Shown: positions 31,572 to 41,166, numbered from the stretch's first letter. The stretch: 64,000 bases of DNA from an uncultured Parvularculaceae bacterium (GCA_947259375.1 CAMYLZ010000014.1:30400-94399); one strand, 5' to 3'. The notes: generated by a model not told the origin, from the letters alone. A program made the numbers and translations.

Positions 31572-31734
31572 CCCGAAACATGTTTTGGAAATTAAAATGC
31601 TGACGCCGGATGAACGCAAACAGCAAAAACGGCGCAATCTGGCGATTGCGCTGGCGCTGGCTGCTTTCATGGCGACGGTATTCCTTGTGACAATCCTGCG
31701 GCTTGGCGGCTCAGTGGCCGAGCGCAGCTTCTAG
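31564..31734 (+). CDS. CoxF-like small single-TM protein
   Basis: [52 protein letters not shown] overlaps ctaB stop (ATGTCTGA). Confidence 0.8.
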   Translation: MSDPKHVLEIKMLTPDERKQQKRRNLAIALALAAFMATVFLVTILRLGGSVAERSF

Positions 31735-31747
31735 TCTGGCGGGATAG

Positions 31748-32317
31748 ATGAGCACGCTTGATAAGAACAAGAAAACCGCCGCGCTGGTATCATTGGGCGT
31801 CGCCGGCATGGTCGCCATGTCCTTCGCCGCAGTGCCCGCTTATCGCGCCTTTTGCCAAGTGACCGGTTGGGGCGGCACGACCCAGCGCGCTGAGGCCGAA
31901 GCAGGCCGCACGCTCTCCCGCCAAGTGACGGTGCGGTTCGACGCGACGGTGAGCCAGGGGCTTGCCTGGACGTTTGAGCCAGAACAAGTCTCGCAAACCT
32001 TGCATATCGGTGAGACGGGGCTAGCCTTTTACGAAGCCGAGAACCTCGCCGACCGGCCGGTGACCGGCCGCGCCGCCTTTAATGTGTCGCCCGCCAAGGC
32101 CGGCATTTATTTCAAGAAGATCGAGTGTTTCTGCTTTACCGAACAGACATTGAAACCCGGTGAGAAGGTTTCAATGCCGGTGACGTACTATGTCGATCCG
32201 GCGCTTGCCGACGACAAAAACCTCGATGATGTGCAGACAATAACGCTCGCCTACACGTTTTTTGCGTGGGAAGATGACGAGACGGCCGTGGCCGGCAGCC
32301 CGAGTGCGGCTGAATAG
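31748..32317 (+). CDS. ctaG: Cytochrome c oxidase assembly protein CtaG/Cox11
   Basis: YRAFCQVTGWGGTTQ and IECFCFTEQTLKPGE copper-binding motif. Confidence 0.96.
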   Translation: MSTLDKNKKTAALVSLGVAGMVAMSFAAVPAYRAFCQVTGWGGTTQRAEAEAGRTLSRQVTVRFDATVSQGLAWTFEPEQVSQTLHIGETGLAFYEAENLADRPVTGRAAFNVSPAKAGIYFKKIECFCFTEQTLKPGEKVSMPVTYYVDPALADDKNLDDVQTITLAYTFFAWEDDETAVAGSPSAAE

Positions 32318-32415
32318 CGCGGGGCGAAGCGCCCCATGCGCTTGGATTTTCCAGCCGCGCCAGTATAGAAAACACCAAATTTTTCGCATGCGACTAGGAC
32401 GAAAAGGGACGGGCC

Positions 32416-33387
32416 ATGGCCGGCGCTGAAGTCAAACACGACTACCACCTCGTAAACCCATCGCCGTGGCCGCTGGTCGGCTCGATCGCTGCCGCCATCA
32501 TGATGATCGGCGCGGTGACCTGGATGGAGACCGGCGCCGGCGGCCTCAAGCTTGGCGGCCTTGCTGATGACGGCTCGGCGAAGTGGTTCACCTTGAGCGG
32601 CAACTGGATCTTTTTCGTTGGTTTTGCCGGCGTATTGCTGACCATGATCGGCTGGTGGCGCGATATCATCCGCGAAAGCCTGACAGGTGAAAACACCGCC
32701 CTCGTTATCCGGCTGGGCCTGCGCTACGGCATGTTGCTGTTCATCGCTTCGGAGGTGATGTTCTTCGCCGCCTGGTTCTGGGCGTTTTTCGGCGCGGCGC
32801 TGTTTCCGGGCGCGTTCGAGCCGGTGATCCTCGCCGACGGCACACAGATGCTTAACCCGAATGGCGATCCGGCTTTTCTGGGCAATGACGGCCGGGTTCA
32901 TGCCACTGGCGCCGTGTGGCCGCCGGTTGGCGTCGAGCCGCTGAGCCCGTGGGGCTTGCCGCTGTTGAACACACTGATCTTGTTGCTTTCCGGCACGACC
33001 GTGACCTGGGCGCATTATGCTGTTCAACACAATGATCAAAAAGGCCTCGTACAAGGCTTGCTGGTGACGATCGTTCTCGGCGCCTTTTTCAGCGTGCTGC
33101 AGGGCGTTGAGTATGCCGAAGCGCTCAATCTCGGCATGTTCAAATTCTCTGGCGGCGGTATTTATGGCGCATCATTCTTCATGGCGACCGGCTTCCACGG
33201 CCTGCATGTGATCATCGGCACGATTTTCCTTGCGGTCTGCCTGTTCCGGGCGCTGGCCGGTCAGTTCACGCCCGAGCGGCATTTCGGCTTTGAATGCGCC
33301 GCCTGGTACTGGCACTTTGTCGACGTGGTGTGGCTGTTCCTGTTCGCCTTCATCTATGTGCTCGGCAATCAGGGGCTTTTGTCCTAG
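32416..33387 (+). CDS. coxC: Cytochrome c oxidase subunit III
   Basis: HDYHLVNPSPWPLVGS, ASEVMFFAAWFWAFF, GFHGLHVIIGTIFL, WYWHFVDVVWLFLF. Confidence 0.97.
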   Translation: MAGAEVKHDYHLVNPSPWPLVGSIAAAIMMIGAVTWMETGAGGLKLGGLADDGSAKWFTLSGNWIFFVGFAGVLLTMIGWWRDIIRESLTGENTALVIRLGLRYGMLLFIASEVMFFAAWFWAFFGAALFPGAFEPVILADGTQMLNPNGDPAFLGNDGRVHATGAVWPPVGVEPLSPWGLPLLNTLILLLSGTTVTWAHYAVQHNDQKGLVQGLLVTIVLGAFFSVLQGVEYAEALNLGMFKFSGGGIYGASFFMATGFHGLHVIIGTIFLAVCLFRALAGQFTPERHFGFECAAWYWHFVDVVWLFLFAFIYVLGNQGLLS

Positions 33388-33420
33388 ACTCTACCGGCAG
33401 CAGCCGGAAAAGGGGGCCGC

Positions 33421-33978
33421 ATGCGCTCTCTCCATCTCATGCCGCCGATCGCGAGCATCGCACTGCTCGCGCTCGGCGGATGTCTAGTTTCTGAAACCGC
33501 CATTCTTGATGAACGCTCCGGCCGTGCACGGCCCCTGCCGGATGGAATATATCTCGCCTGTCCGGTTGATGACGCGGCCGGAGACGGCGATTGCGACCGC
33601 TTGAGCGTTCGTTTCCAAAGCGACCGCTCCTATCGTTTTGAATCCGATGACGGTCCGTCGGTCTTGCGGTTTCGCCGTATCGCCCGGCGCGCTTATGCAA
33701 TGCAATCGCGGGAAGGCGAAAACGAGTTTGCCTATTATTATGCGGCGGGCGGCGCCGACCGCCTGTCGCTGACGATGATGATGTGCGCCGATCTGCCGGA
33801 CAAATTGCGCGGCAGCCTTCTTGAGGCGGGCGATCTTGAAACGGACAGTGATGATTTCGAGCTCTGCAGCGTCAAAGCGGTGCGTGGGCTCGTCCGCGCC
33901 GCCATGGCTTATCATCGCGGCGAGACGGCAGGCGTCGACGCGATCAAAGTAGAACTAACGCCTGCGCCAAAGGAATAA
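33421..33978 (+). CDS. Hypothetical lipoprotein within cox cluster
   Basis: Lipobox LALGGC; 185 aa; four further cysteines. Confidence 0.75.
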   Translation: MRSLHLMPPIASIALLALGGCLVSETAILDERSGRARPLPDGIYLACPVDDAAGDGDCDRLSVRFQSDRSYRFESDDGPSVLRFRRIARRAYAMQSREGENEFAYYYAAGGADRLSLTMMMCADLPDKLRGSLLEAGDLETDSDDFELCSVKAVRGLVRAAMAYHRGETAGVDAIKVELTPAPKE

Positions 33979-33986
33979 TCGCATTC

Positions 33987-34355
33987 ATGACCTATTATCC
34001 GCCGGTTTCTCCCTATTCAGCAGGATTGGGCGGCAAATGCCCTCGCTGCGGGCAGGGGCCATTGTTTGATGGTTTCTTGAAGCTGCGCCCATCTTGCGAA
34101 GCTTGCGGGCTTGATTTCGCTAAGGCCGATTCAGGCGACGGGCCGGCGGTATTCGTGATTTTTATCGTTGGGTTTATTGCAGTCGGCTTTGCTTTCATTG
34201 CGCGGTTCGTCTGGTTCATGCCGATGGGACTGGCGCTGCTGCTAAGCGGCGGGTTTACGGTCGCGGCGATCGTCGCGCTGTTGAGGCCGTTAAAAGCGAC
34301 CTTGATCGCCTTGCAATATGCGAACAAAGCGGCGGAAGGGCGGCTTGAAGAATAA
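33987..34355 (+). CDS. DUF983 domain-containing protein
   Basis: GLGGKCPRCGQGPLFDGFLKLRPSCEACGLDF. Confidence 0.95.
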   Translation: MTYYPPVSPYSAGLGGKCPRCGQGPLFDGFLKLRPSCEACGLDFAKADSGDGPAVFVIFIVGFIAVGFAFIARFVWFMPMGLALLLSGGFTVAAIVALLRPLKATLIALQYANKAAEGRLEE

Positions 34356-34358
34356 ACA

Positions 34359-35069
34359 ATGTTGAAGGGACGCCATTTTAAATTCCGCCCTGTGCTGACG
34401 ATTTTCATCCTGCTGGCGATGGCGGCGCTGGTTTCCTTGGGGAACTGGCAGATGCGCCGGCTGGAATGGAAACGCGACCTGGTCGCCAAGGTCGAGGCGC
34501 GCCTTGGCGCCGGGCCCATTGCCTTTGACGAGGCGGTGCGCCGTGCTGAGGCGGGGGAGGATATGGAATATACGCCGGTGACAGCGGCGGGCGTGTTGGA
34601 AGACGACAAGCATGTGCGGGTCTTCGGATCCAATCAGGGCAGGCCGGGAGCGTTTTACTTTGCGCCGTTACGCCGGAATGGCGCGCCGGACCTGTTCGTC
34701 AATCTCGGTTTTGCCCCGCAAGATGTCGCGCCAGCGCTCGAAGCCGGCGACGTGACCGGCTTGTTCCGCTATCCGGAAATCCCCGGCCCGCCTTCGTCCT
34801 GGTTCGTTTCCGCTGCGCCTGACGCCAACGGGTTCTGGATCCTCCGCGACCCAGCGCTATTCGCCGCGGATCAGGGCGTTGAAGCATCCTCTTATTATAT
34901 CGACCAGTTCGCGGTTCCGGGCAGGCCATGGCCAAAGGGTGGAACGACCCGGCTCGAATTCAATAACCGGCATCTTGAATATGCGCTCACATGGTACGGC
35001 CTTGCGCTGACCTTGCTCGGCGTTGCCCTTGCTTTCTCGCTTCAGCGTCGGCCCTTGCCAAGCGCATAA
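34359..35069 (+). CDS. SURF1 family protein
   Basis: LVSLGNWQMRRLEWK; NNRHLEYALTWYGLALTLLGV. Confidence 0.95.
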   Translation: MLKGRHFKFRPVLTIFILLAMAALVSLGNWQMRRLEWKRDLVAKVEARLGAGPIAFDEAVRRAEAGEDMEYTPVTAAGVLEDDKHVRVFGSNQGRPGAFYFAPLRRNGAPDLFVNLGFAPQDVAPALEAGDVTGLFRYPEIPGPPSSWFVSAAPDANGFWILRDPALFAADQGVEASSYYIDQFAVPGRPWPKGGTTRLEFNNRHLEYALTWYGLALTLLGVALAFSLQRRPLPSA

Positions 35070-35217
35070 TTTTTAAATAACTTTAAAAAATAAAGTTAGA
35101 CGTTCGATCACTGCCGAAGGTGGCTGGCGCTTTTAAGGCCGGCGGCGGCGCGCCACACGGTGCGGGCTGCATTCGCGCAGAGTGACGCCGTTATGATGTT
35201 AAGGGAGGTGAAAGCCG

Positions 35218-35637
35218 ATGTCCTTGCAGCCATTGCTTGAAGCGCCATGGGTTATTCAGCTGCACGCGTTCAGCGCCATTGCTGCGTTTATCCTTGGCGT
35301 AATTCAGTTCTCCGCACCGAAAGGCACGCTGCCGCACAAAACGCTTGGCGCCGTGTGGATCGGATTGATGAGCGCCGTCGCGGCGAGCAGCATCTTTATC
35401 CGTCCGGCGTTTTATCCGGGCTTGCCGGTAACGCAATGGTTCAGCCCGATTCACATCTTCACCGTGTTGACGATATTTGGTCTTATTGGCGGCGTTCACC
35501 ATCTTGCCGGGGGCGGGGCGGGCCTCAAACGTCATAAAGGCCCGTTCATGGGAATTTTTATTGGCGGACTGATCATCGCCGGCGCGTTGGCGTTCCTGCC
35601 CGGACGGATCATGTATAAGGTCGCATTCGGCGGATGA
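35218..35637 (+). CDS. DUF2306 family membrane protein
   Basis: IQLHAFSAIAAFILGVIQFSAPKGTLPHKTLGAVWIGLM...KRHKGPFMGIF. Confidence 0.8.
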   Translation: MSLQPLLEAPWVIQLHAFSAIAAFILGVIQFSAPKGTLPHKTLGAVWIGLMSAVAASSIFIRPAFYPGLPVTQWFSPIHIFTVLTIFGLIGGVHHLAGGGAGLKRHKGPFMGIFIGGLIIAGALAFLPGRIMYKVAFGG

Positions 35638-35690
35638 GTTGGCGCCGGCTAGGCATGGCCGGCATATGCATTCCGTATTCGCGCCTGCCT

Positions 35691-36719
35691 TTATCGTTCT
35701 GTGAGCTTGAACTCGATTCGCCGGTTCTGCGCCAGCGCCGTGGAGGAAAAGCCGGAGACGATCGGGGAGGACGATCCCGCACCAGTGGCGAGGAGGCGGC
35801 GCTCGGCAACGCCCTGTGCGGTGAGATATTCGACCACCGAAAGTGCGCGTTGTGCGGACAGTTCAAGATTCGAATCGAACAGCGCGCGACAGGACGGACC
35901 AAGAGGCGAAGCGTCCGCATGGCCGTCAACGCGCAACACCCAGTTCACCTCCGCCGGAATATCGTCGCGAATATCAATCAGCGCCGAGGCCAGCTTGTTC
36001 AGCTCAAGCTTGCCTGCCTCGCCTAGCGTTGCAGAGCAAGAGCCGAACAGGATGTCGCTTTCGAAAATGAAGCGGTCTCCGACAACCTTGATGTCGGTGC
36101 GGTCGCCAAGCGCTTTACGCAAGGCCTCGAAAAAGCGCGAGCGGACTTCCTGCAATTCCTGCACCTTGCGAGCAAGGGCTGCGTTCAGCCGTTGCGATAG
36201 ATTTTCGATCTGCGCCTGCTGTTCGCGGTCCTTCGCCTCAGCCGCCTCGAGTGCTTCTTGCAAGCTCGCCAGTTGTCTGCGGAGCGCGGCGATCTGGGCG
36301 TTCAGGGTGGCGATTTCGCTTTTCTGCTCTTCGCTCAGCGCCTTTTCAGCCTCGAGTTCTTCGGCGGAAGCCGCGACGGCGGCCTCGCTCGTCGCCAATG
36401 CCGCCGCGAACCCGGCAAGCTCGGCGTCCTTTTGCGCAATCGTGTCTTCGAGCGAGAGCACCTGCGCCTGCAGGCGGTCGCGTTCGCTTTGCGCCAGGCC
36501 AAGCTGATCATTTAGCGAATTGATTTGCGCGATCAGGCGCGCCAATTCGTCGTCTTTTGACGCAAGCTCGTCTTTTACCGATTGCAGCCGGTCCCCCAGA
36601 TAAAACTGCGCGACGACAAAAATCGAAAGCACGAACATCAGCACCAGCAACAATGTCGACAGGCCGTCGACAAAGCCGGGCCAGATATTGGCTTCACTGC
36701 GGGAGCGTCGGCGCGCCAT
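35691..36719 (-). CDS. OmpA/MotB-like C-terminal peptidoglycan-binding protein with N-terminal TM and long coiled coil
   Basis: WPGFVDGLSTLLLVLMFVLSIFVVAQF TM; coiled coil; WVLRVDGHADASP...LSAQRALSVVEYLTAQGV OmpA domain. Confidence 0.88.
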   Translation of the reverse strand: MARRRSRSEANIWPGFVDGLSTLLLVLMFVLSIFVVAQFYLGDRLQSVKDELASKDDELARLIAQINSLNDQLGLAQSERDRLQAQVLSLEDTIAQKDAELAGFAAALATSEAAVAASAEELEAEKALSEEQKSEIATLNAQIAALRRQLASLQEALEAAEAKDREQQAQIENLSQRLNAALARKVQELQEVRSRFFEALRKALGDRTDIKVVGDRFIFESDILFGSCSATLGEAGKLELNKLASALIDIRDDIPAEVNWVLRVDGHADASPLGPSCRALFDSNLELSAQRALSVVEYLTAQGVAERRLLATGAGSSSPIVSGFSSTALAQNRRIEFKLTER

Positions 36720-36736
36720 GATTTACTCCCCGCTTC

Positions 36737-37690
36737 CTACTGATCGCCGCCGCCGACACGGATCAGCGTGCGATTGAGCGCCCTGATTTCATCTTTCAGT
36801 TCTGCGGTTTGTCCGGCCTGCGCCTTGATCTGGGTTTCGGTGTTGGCGGCGAGCGCGGCTTCGAGTGCTTCGATGGCGCTGAGGAGATTGCCTTCCGCAG
36901 CCGCGCCGGAAAGGCTCGCCCCGCCTTTGCCCGAGGCGCGAACGGTTTCAGTCATGCCGGCGAGCCAGTCTTCGAGATTGGAATAATACCGGTTCTGCGC
37001 CTTGCCCGCTTCAAGATCGAGAAAGCCGACCACCAGACTGCCGCCCAGCCCGAACAGGGAGGACGAAAACGCCGTGCCCATGCCGGAAAGCGGCTCTTTC
37101 AGATTGGTGATGAGCTGCGTGACGGCGTCTTCGGCCGCGCCGCCGGTAGTCGCCAGTCCGCTAATCGTTGCGGCGACGGCGTTGACCGTTTCCAAAAGAC
37201 CCCAGAAAGTGCCCAACAGGCCGAGAAAGACGAGCAAATTGATGATGTAGCGGCCAGTTTCGCGGCCTTCATCCATCCGCGTGCCGATGGAATCAAGAAT
37301 GGCGCGGGTCGATTCCGGCGACAGGCGTGAGCCGCGCGTGTCGGCGTCGAGCAGCAGTCGGGCCATGGCGCTGATCAGATTGGGCGCCTTGGGAAGTCGC
37401 GCGCGGGACGGGTCCGTTGCATCGATGAAAATTTCCACCCAGCGCACGGCCGGATCGATAACGCCTGCCTGACGAAGATTGTAGATAATGCCGATGCCAA
37501 GAACGGCGAGGATTAGCCCGTTCAGCGCTTGGTTGGCGTTAAAGGCGTCAACCAGAAGGCTTGTCGGCTGCGGGCTCCAGGGCGAGAGATAAAAAACGAC
37601 GCCGCCGACTGCGAGCAAAAAGATCAACATGTTGAAGATGTTGCCGCCCGGGCGAGCAAATTTGATCGTCCGTCCTAATGAGCGCGCCAT
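36737..37690 (-). CDS. MotA/TolQ/ExbB-family proton-channel protein
   Basis: NLLVFLGLLGTFWGLLETV...GMGTAFSSSLFGLGGSLVVGFLDL. Confidence 0.88.
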   Translation of the reverse strand: MARSLGRTIKFARPGGNIFNMLIFLLAVGGVVFYLSPWSPQPTSLLVDAFNANQALNGLILAVLGIGIIYNLRQAGVIDPAVRWVEIFIDATDPSRARLPKAPNLISAMARLLLDADTRGSRLSPESTRAILDSIGTRMDEGRETGRYIINLLVFLGLLGTFWGLLETVNAVAATISGLATTGGAAEDAVTQLITNLKEPLSGMGTAFSSSLFGLGGSLVVGFLDLEAGKAQNRYYSNLEDWLAGMTETVRASGKGGASLSGAAAEGNLLSAIEALEAALAANTETQIKAQAGQTAELKDEIRALNRTLIRVGGGDQ

Positions 37691-37865
37691 CTAAATCCCC
37701 TTACCAACACCGCCCCGCGATACTGTCCTTACCCTATTCAAAAACAGCGCCAGGTGAAATGCCGGATTGGTTGATTTTTCGCGCAGCAGCGCTTGTGCCG
37801 GCGACATAATCCGCAACGTTTCCGTTGGCGGCGGTCGCGTCACGGCGGGGGCTGCGCACATATTG

Positions 37866-37887
37866 CGCATTTCGTTAACATAATGCG
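37866..37887. promoter_or_regulatory. Operator-like imperfect dyad CGCATT-tc-GTTAAC-at-AATGCG
   Basis: 9 of 11 positions pair around centre 37876/37877; lies in divergent intergenic region. Confidence 0.5.
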
Positions 37888-37962
37888 AAAATGACAATTA
37901 TATGACGGATTAATGATGCCTGTATCACAATACGTGTGGGGTCAATTATCCATGTAAAACAG

Positions 37963-38301
37963 ATGTTTGCAGGCATGGCGGCGGCAATTGCGCTGACGGC
38001 GGGGGCTGTTGCGCAAGGTTTTGGATCGGCGCCGGCGGATTATGAAAGGCTGGTCATCGACTATTTCGGCGAGCGCCTGGTTGAGCGAAACTCGGCGCGC
38101 TATCAATTTCTGGGTGAACCCTATCAGATGTTTGCCGATGCGGACGATTATGAAGGCCTTCCCTGTTGGGCGGTCGATGGGCGGGTGAAGTCGCGCATGC
38201 CGAATGGCGGTTGTGGCAGTTATGTGCCCTATACCGTTCTCATTCTCGACGGCGAGTCGATCGCGCTTGAAGTTAAAGTCTTAATAATGGTTCGCGCCTG
38301 A
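37963..38301 (+). CDS. Small secreted hypothetical protein
   Basis: MFAGMAAAIALTAGAVAQ signal peptide; followed by terminator. Confidence 0.65.
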   Translation: MFAGMAAAIALTAGAVAQGFGSAPADYERLVIDYFGERLVERNSARYQFLGEPYQMFADADDYEGLPCWAVDGRVKSRMPNGGCGSYVPYTVLILDGESIALEVKVLIMVRA

Positions 38302-38341
38302 GCCCAGCAGACTGGATCCCACCGGACTTGGCGCCGGATTA

Positions 38342-38374
38342 AAAAACGCCGCCCTTATCAAGGGCGGCGTTTTT
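38342..38374. terminator. Bidirectional Rho-independent terminator
   Basis: AAAAACGCCGCCCTT-atc-AAGGGCGGCGTTTTT between convergent genes. Confidence 0.92.
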
Positions 38375-38430
38375 GGTTTTGTATGGGGACGGAGGATTTT
38401 GCGGCGACCCGGTTCCCAAATGTTGGTGGG

Positions 38431-41166
38431 TTAAAGCTCGCTCGCCTGCTTGATTTCGACCGGTCCGAGATTCAGCGAGCGCACGCCCTCTTCGATTTTT
38501 TCGCGGTCGCCGACAATCACCCAGATAAGGCTTTCAGGATGAATGACTTCATCGGCTGCGGCCTTGATCTCATCAACGGTCAGGGCCTCATATTTATCCT
38601 TGACTGTTTCCGGATAATTCCACGGCCGCCCGTAACGGGCGCTGGAGGTCAGGCTGCCCAGCACATCATCCGAAGTTTCGTATGTGCCTGGCAGTGAGCG
38701 GACATTATTGAGAATGCTACGCTCAACTTCGTCGGCGCTCGCCGGGCGCGTCGTCTTGAAACCGTTCAGTTCCTTGAGAAGCTCTGCAAGCGATTCAGTC
38801 GTTTTGTCGGTCTGCACCGGCGCATAGACCATAAAGGGGCGCTGGCCTTTGGCGCCCTGCAGGAAGGTGAAGGCGCCGTAAGCCCAGCCCTTGTCTTCAC
38901 GCAGGTTCATGTTTACCCGCGCGGAGAATTGGCCGCCGATAATGTCGTTCATCGACGTAATGGCGATTGCATTCGGCGCGTTCGACGGCGGAGCGACATG
39001 CGCCGCGAGGATCAACGATTGCGGCGAGCCCGGCTTGTCCACAAGGATCACCTTGCCAGATTGCGGGCGCTCGACCGCTGCGATGTTTTTCACCGGCGCC
39101 GGCGATGACGGCGCCGACCAGCGGCCGAATGCGGCTTCGAGTTGCGGCTTGATTTCATCAAGCGTCGTGTCGCCTACGACGAAAATGGTCGCATTGTCGG
39201 GACGGATCCATTGCTGGTGGAAACGCGTCAGGTCGTCGCGCGTTAGCGAGGTGATGGATTCGACCGTGCCTGATCCTGTCAATGGCGCAGCATAGGCATG
39301 ACCCTCGCCATAGATTTCCGGGGGCAGCAAACGCATCGCCAGCGACACGGGTTGCGCTTTTTCCTGTTCTATATTGGCGAGCCAGCGCTTGCGCAGCTTT
39401 TCGATTTCGTCATTGGCGAATGCGGGATTGCGAATGACGTCGGCGACTATCTCCAGCGATGGACGGAGATTTTCTTTGAGCGCCGAAAGTTCCACCGTCG
39501 ACATGTCGAGATTGGCGCCGGCGGAAAGCGTCGCGCCAAGGCCCTCGAGTTCTTCCGCAATGTCTTTCGCCGAACGCCGCTTCGTGCCTTCGTCCAGCAT
39601 TGCTGCGGTGAATGATGATGCGCCGAGCTTGCCGCCTTCGACGCTGTCGGCGGCGTAACCGGCGTCAAATTGCACAGCGATTTCTACAAGCGGCACGGTG
39701 TGTCGCTCCGCGAGCACCACTTTTACGCCATTGCGCAGGGTTGTTTCCTGAACGTCAGGAAAAACAAGGTCCGGCGTTGATGTCACGGCGGGCAGGCCAG
39801 CATCGCGATCGACGTTTGAAGCGGTTGTCGTATATTCCGGGTACGGCAGGACCGTCAGTTGATAATGGCCTGCATTCATGACGTCGCGCGCGGCGCGCAG
39901 GACTTCCTGGGGCGTCGCCGCGTCGAGCCAGTCGAGTTGCTTCAGGATGAAGCCCGGATCGTCCGCATAGAGCGCGCCTTGCGCCAGCGTTACCGCCTTG
40001 CCGCCAAAACCGCCGATTTTCTCGAGGCCGCGCACGATATTCGCCTTGGTGCGGGCCTTGGCGCGGGAAAGCTCGGCCGCTGTCGGACCGCGTGACAGGA
40101 ATTCGGCGATGACCGCCTCCATCTCGTCTTCGACCCTTTCGAGATCGGCGTCGGCCTTGGCGTCGACGGTCACCGAATAAAAGCTCATCAACTCCTGAGA
40201 GGAGAGATTTGCAGTGGCGCTGGTGGCGATCTGCAATTCGTCGATCAGGCGCTGGTAAAGCCGCGAGGTCTTGCCGCCGCCGAGCACCTGTGCGGCGAGG
40301 CCGACAAGCACATCGTCGCGGGTCGTACGGCCCGGCGCCGCCCAATTGCGATCGATGCGCGGCTGCGGCACGCGATCGAACATGATTTCGCGCTTGTCGA
40401 CGCCGAGCTTGGGCGCATCGGCCTTGGTTTGCGTGACGGGCGGGCCGGCGGGAATGTCGCCGAAATATTTCTCGACCAGCGTGCGGGCTGTTTCCGCATC
40501 AATATCGCCGGCGAGCACGAGCACCGCATTCGCCGCGCCGTAATAGTCCTTGAACCACTGCTTGGCGGTTTCTAATGAGGCGTTTTCAAGATCTTCCATC
40601 GAGCCGATCGTGCTGTGGCGATAGGGGTGCCCGGCGGGCAGAAGACCGGCAAGGGTCGAATATTCCATCAGCCCGTAAGGCTGGTTGTCGCCCTGGCGCT
40701 TTTCATTTTGCACGACGCCGCGCTGCTCATCGAGTTTGTCCTGGGTCAGGGCGCCGAGCAGGTGACCCATGCGATCCGATTCCATCCACAAAATGCGTTC
40801 AAGCGCGGTGGTCGGCACGGTCTGGAAATAATTGGTGCGATCGAACCAGGTGGTGCCGTTGAGGTCTGTGGCGCCGACTTCCTCGAGCGGTCCGAACCAG
40901 TCATTGTCATAATGCTCGGAGCCGTTGAACATGATGTGTTCGAATAAATGCGCGAATCCGGTCTTGCCTTCCGGCTCGTCCTTCGAGCCGACATGATACC
41001 AGATTGAAACTGCAACCAGCGGCGCTTTGCGGTCCTCATGGACGACAACCCGCAAGCCGTTATCCAGCGTGAATTCGTCATATGGCAGCGCGATGTCGGC
41101 GCCCATGGCCGAGACCGGCGCAACGGCCAGCGTGGTTGCCGCCAGAGCGGCAAGTAGTCTGCGCAT
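38431..41166 (-). CDS. M16 family zinc metallopeptidase (two-domain)
   Basis: Signal peptide; GFAHLFEHIMFNGSEH (HxxEH inverted zinc motif). Confidence 0.95.
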   Translation of the reverse strand: MRRLLAALAATTLAVAPVSAMGADIALPYDEFTLDNGLRVVVHEDRKAPLVAVSIWYHVGSKDEPEGKTGFAHLFEHIMFNGSEHYDNDWFGPLEEVGATDLNGTTWFDRTNYFQTVPTTALERILWMESDRMGHLLGALTQDKLDEQRGVVQNEKRQGDNQPYGLMEYSTLAGLLPAGHPYRHSTIGSMEDLENASLETAKQWFKDYYGAANAVLVLAGDIDAETARTLVEKYFGDIPAGPPVTQTKADAPKLGVDKREIMFDRVPQPRIDRNWAAPGRTTRDDVLVGLAAQVLGGGKTSRLYQRLIDELQIATSATANLSSQELMSFYSVTVDAKADADLERVEDEMEAVIAEFLSRGPTAAELSRAKARTKANIVRGLEKIGGFGGKAVTLAQGALYADDPGFILKQLDWLDAATPQEVLRAARDVMNAGHYQLTVLPYPEYTTTASNVDRDAGLPAVTSTPDLVFPDVQETTLRNGVKVVLAERHTVPLVEIAVQFDAGYAADSVEGGKLGASSFTAAMLDEGTKRRSAKDIAEELEGLGATLSAGANLDMSTVELSALKENLRPSLEIVADVIRNPAFANDEIEKLRKRWLANIEQEKAQPVSLAMRLLPPEIYGEGHAYAAPLTGSGTVESITSLTRDDLTRFHQQWIRPDNATIFVVGDTTLDEIKPQLEAAFGRWSAPSSPAPVKNIAAVERPQSGKVILVDKPGSPQSLILAAHVAPPSNAPNAIAITSMNDIIGGQFSARVNMNLREDKGWAYGAFTFLQGAKGQRPFMVYAPVQTDKTTESLAELLKELNGFKTTRPASADEVERSILNNVRSLPGTYETSDDVLGSLTSSARYGRPWNYPETVKDKYEALTVDEIKAAADEVIHPESLIWVIVGDREKIEEGVRSLNLGPVEIKQASEL

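Noticed and set aside
35701-36507. 268-aa plus-strand ORF opposite the OmpA-like protein
   Set aside because: Ser/Ala/Arg-rich antisense frame mirroring the coiled coil; no motif support
35691-37690. Zorya (ZorAB) anti-phage system
   Set aside because: The MotA/OmpA-like pair superficially resembles ZorAB, but no ZorC/ZorD/ZorE-type helicase or nuclease is adjacent; neighbours are DUF2306, a small secreted protein and an M16 peptidase
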